NCBI GenBank assembly: GCA_023954855.1
Contig: JAGSGY010000018.1
Span: 20,106 to 84,105 of the forward strand
Source: Pseudomonadota bacterium
Lineage (GTDB): Bacteria; Myxococcota_A; UBA796; GCA-2862545
Reading direction: 5' to 3'
Length of the DNA: 64,000 nucleotides
The position numbers and the translations under genes were made by a program. Shown here in pieces: positions 62,776 to 64,000 of this stretch. Positions within the stretch are counted from its first letter, which is position 1, and every line of letters begins with the position of its first letter. The notes under the pieces are model-generated. The model saw nothing but the letters and a program-made list of their open reading frames with translations. It had not been told where the DNA came from and searched no databases.

Positions 62776-63852
62776 ATGAAAGGCTTGCTGCACGCGCTCG
62801 CGGGCGTCCTCGGATTCGTTCTGGTCACGACCTTCATGACATCGACCGTGGTGTCCGGACTGATGGCGGGTCCCGAGACGATTGCGATGATCAAGGGGCT
62901 CATCTTCAAGAGCATGTTCGTGCAGTTGCCGTTGCTCGCCGGCGCCGGTGCGACCGGCATGTCGCTGCTCGGCAAGCGCACGGCCCCCCTCGGGCTCACC
63001 AAGCAGCTGCGAGGCCCTCGCGCCTTCATGACCAGTCTGCTCTTGCTGGTTCCCGCATCGGGCTTCCTCTGGTACCGCGCATCCGCCGGTGTCTTCGACC
63101 CGCTCTACTACGGCGTTCAGAGCATCGAGCTTGCCGGACAGGCCTTCTGCTTCGTGATGATCGGCCTCAACATCCGCGACGGACTGGCTCTGCGTGGACG
63201 TATTCGCAAGGCGGGCACCAAGGGACCGCAGATCTCCGAGCGCGACGGCGGTCCGCTCGTTGTCGCTGACATCCCCGCCCTCAAGGCCGCTGACGGCAGC
63301 GAGCTGCAGAACAAGTCCGTGATGGCCCTGTGCCGCTGCGGCCAGTCGAAGAACAAGCCCTTCTGCGATGGCTCGCACGCCATTGTCGGCTTCGACAGCA
63401 CCGCCGCGACCGACGAGAGCAAGGACGAGATCCTCACCTACGAAGGCGAAGAGGTCACCATCCACTACAACCGCCTGCTCTGCTCGCACGCGGCAGAGTG
63501 TGGCCGCCGTCAGAAGGCCGCCTTCGACTCCTCGCGCAAGCCATGGATTGTGCCGGACAACGCCACCGCCGAGGGACTGCGCGAGGTCGTCACCGCCTGC
63601 CCCTCAGGCGCACTGCGCTTCAGCCGAACCGGCGAGGCCCCCGAGCACCTTCAGGCCGACGCAAAGGGCATCACCGTCGAGCGCAATGGCCCGTACCGCG
63701 TCGCCGGCATCCCGCTTGAGGGCGCGCGGCACGCCCAGGGCGCGAACCCCGAGAAGTACGTCCTCTGCCGCTGCGGCGCGTCCACCAACAAGCCCTTCTG
63801 CGACGGCTCCCACGTCGACATCGGGTGGAAGGACTCAGCCGGGCCCGCGTAG
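62776..63852 (+). CDS. Membrane protein with two CDGSH iron-sulfur motifs and a Fer4_19-like domain
   Basis: A 358-residue protein with a new-looking domain order. Residues about 5-135 carry three or four hydrophobic segments (VLGFVLVTTFMTSTVVSG, FMTSLLLLVPASGFLWY, AFCFVMIGL). A first CDGSH motif (CRCGQSKNKPFCDGSH, about 186-201) follows. Next comes a (4Fe-4S) mono-cluster-like domain with Cys around 237, 243 and 275 (LLCSHAAECG, TACPSGALRF). A second CDGSH motif (CRCGASTNKPFCDGSH, about 331-346) ends the protein. CDGSH motifs bind 2Fe-2S clusters by three Cys and one His. I infer a membrane-bound electron carrier. TGGAG precedes the ATG. Confidence 0.85.
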   Translation: MKGLLHALAGVLGFVLVTTFMTSTVVSGLMAGPETIAMIKGLIFKSMFVQLPLLAGAGATGMSLLGKRTAPLGLTKQLRGPRAFMTSLLLLVPASGFLWYRASAGVFDPLYYGVQSIELAGQAFCFVMIGLNIRDGLALRGRIRKAGTKGPQISERDGGPLVVADIPALKAADGSELQNKSVMALCRCGQSKNKPFCDGSHAIVGFDSTAATDESKDEILTYEGEEVTIHYNRLLCSHAAECGRRQKAAFDSSRKPWIVPDNATAEGLREVVTACPSGALRFSRTGEAPEHLQADAKGITVERNGPYRVAGIPLEGARHAQGANPEKYVLCRCGASTNKPFCDGSHVDIGWKDSAGPA

Positions 63853-63859
63853 TCCGGGG

Positions 63860-63961
63860 TACCTATTGTTCCGTTCGCTGGCGCTCACTCCAGCCTTTCG
63901 GCCGGCACGATACCTATGGTTCCGTTCGCTAGCGCTCACTCCGGCCTTTCGGCCGGCACGC
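63860..63961. repeat. Two tandem copies of a 51-bp intergenic repeat
   Basis: Copies at 63860-63910 and 63911-63961 differ at only a few positions. Both contain TTCCGTTCGCT, GCGCTCACTCC and CCTTTCGGCCGGCACG. Copy two has a perfect hairpin CCGGCC-TTTC-GGCCGG; copy one has a near-perfect one. The remaining 39 bases to the window end (related TTCGCTTTCGGCGC-type sequence) show no gene. Confidence 0.75.
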
Positions 63962-64000
63962 TTCGCTTTCGGCGCAGTCGCCTCGGTTCCTCGGGCAACC

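Overview
The window is GC-rich, densely coded bacterial DNA. It most likely comes from a Myxococcota (myxobacterial or related) genome. The clues are a protein ending in a MYXO-CTERM-like Cys/Arg-rich tail (44429-45538), a Ser/Thr kinase fused to a formylglycine-generating-enzyme-like domain (17798-20395), a lipoprotein with an Asp-Thr-Asp-Ala spacer (43621-44385), many small lipoproteins, and a 1,561-residue NAD-glutamate dehydrogenase. This placement is inference; there is no rRNA or tRNA to anchor it.

Layout. 1-5.9 kb: the end of an M16-type peptidase homologue, a LEA14-like lipoprotein, a TldE/PmbA-like protein, and a PPP-type phosphatase lipoprotein overlapping a metzincin-like protease. 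6-14.3 kb: housekeeping and metabolic genes (NAD-GDH, histidine phosphatase, hydrolase-OsmC fusion, DEAD-box helicase). 14.3-17.8 kb: two divergent cytochromes P450 and a dienoyl-CoA-reductase-like SDR. 17.8-24.6 kb: a translationally coupled signalling operon (hybrid histidine kinase, GAF protein, single receiver, Ser/Thr kinase). 24.7-31.3 kb: an AlkC-like protein, SRPBCC protein, alpha-methylacyl-CoA-racemase-type enzyme, thiolase, FadJ-type multifunctional enzyme and a small ORF. 31.5-38.8 kb: a PHA-depolymerase-like esterase, then norR and norCBQD for respiratory NO reduction, behind a clear sigma-54 promoter. 39-43.6 kb: a secreted protein, then an SDR / flavin oxidoreductase / GMC oxidoreductase operon. 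43.6-55.8 kb: mostly secreted and lipid-anchored proteins of unknown role, including a periplasmic ferritin-like lipoprotein. 55.9-63.9 kb: an Lhr-type helicase, SnoaL-like protein, amidohydrolase, AraC regulator and a membrane protein with two CDGSH iron-sulfur motifs. The window ends in a 51-bp tandem repeat.

The main unifying signal is a 14-bp palindrome matching TnnAACnnGTTnnA, the published KstR operator pattern. It occurs five times, only between genes: once between the two P450s, and as tandem pairs with an identical 23-bp period in front of the racemase/thiolase divergon and the SDR/flavin/GMC operon. This ties P450 oxidation, 2-methylacyl-CoA epimerisation and beta-oxidation into one predicted regulon for a sterol-like or branched lipid. 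The regulator itself is not in the window. A second complete circuit is NorR, a perfect -24/-12 promoter, two NorR-like GT-N7-AC sites and norCBQD, in which NorC carries an extra C-terminal haem-c domain.
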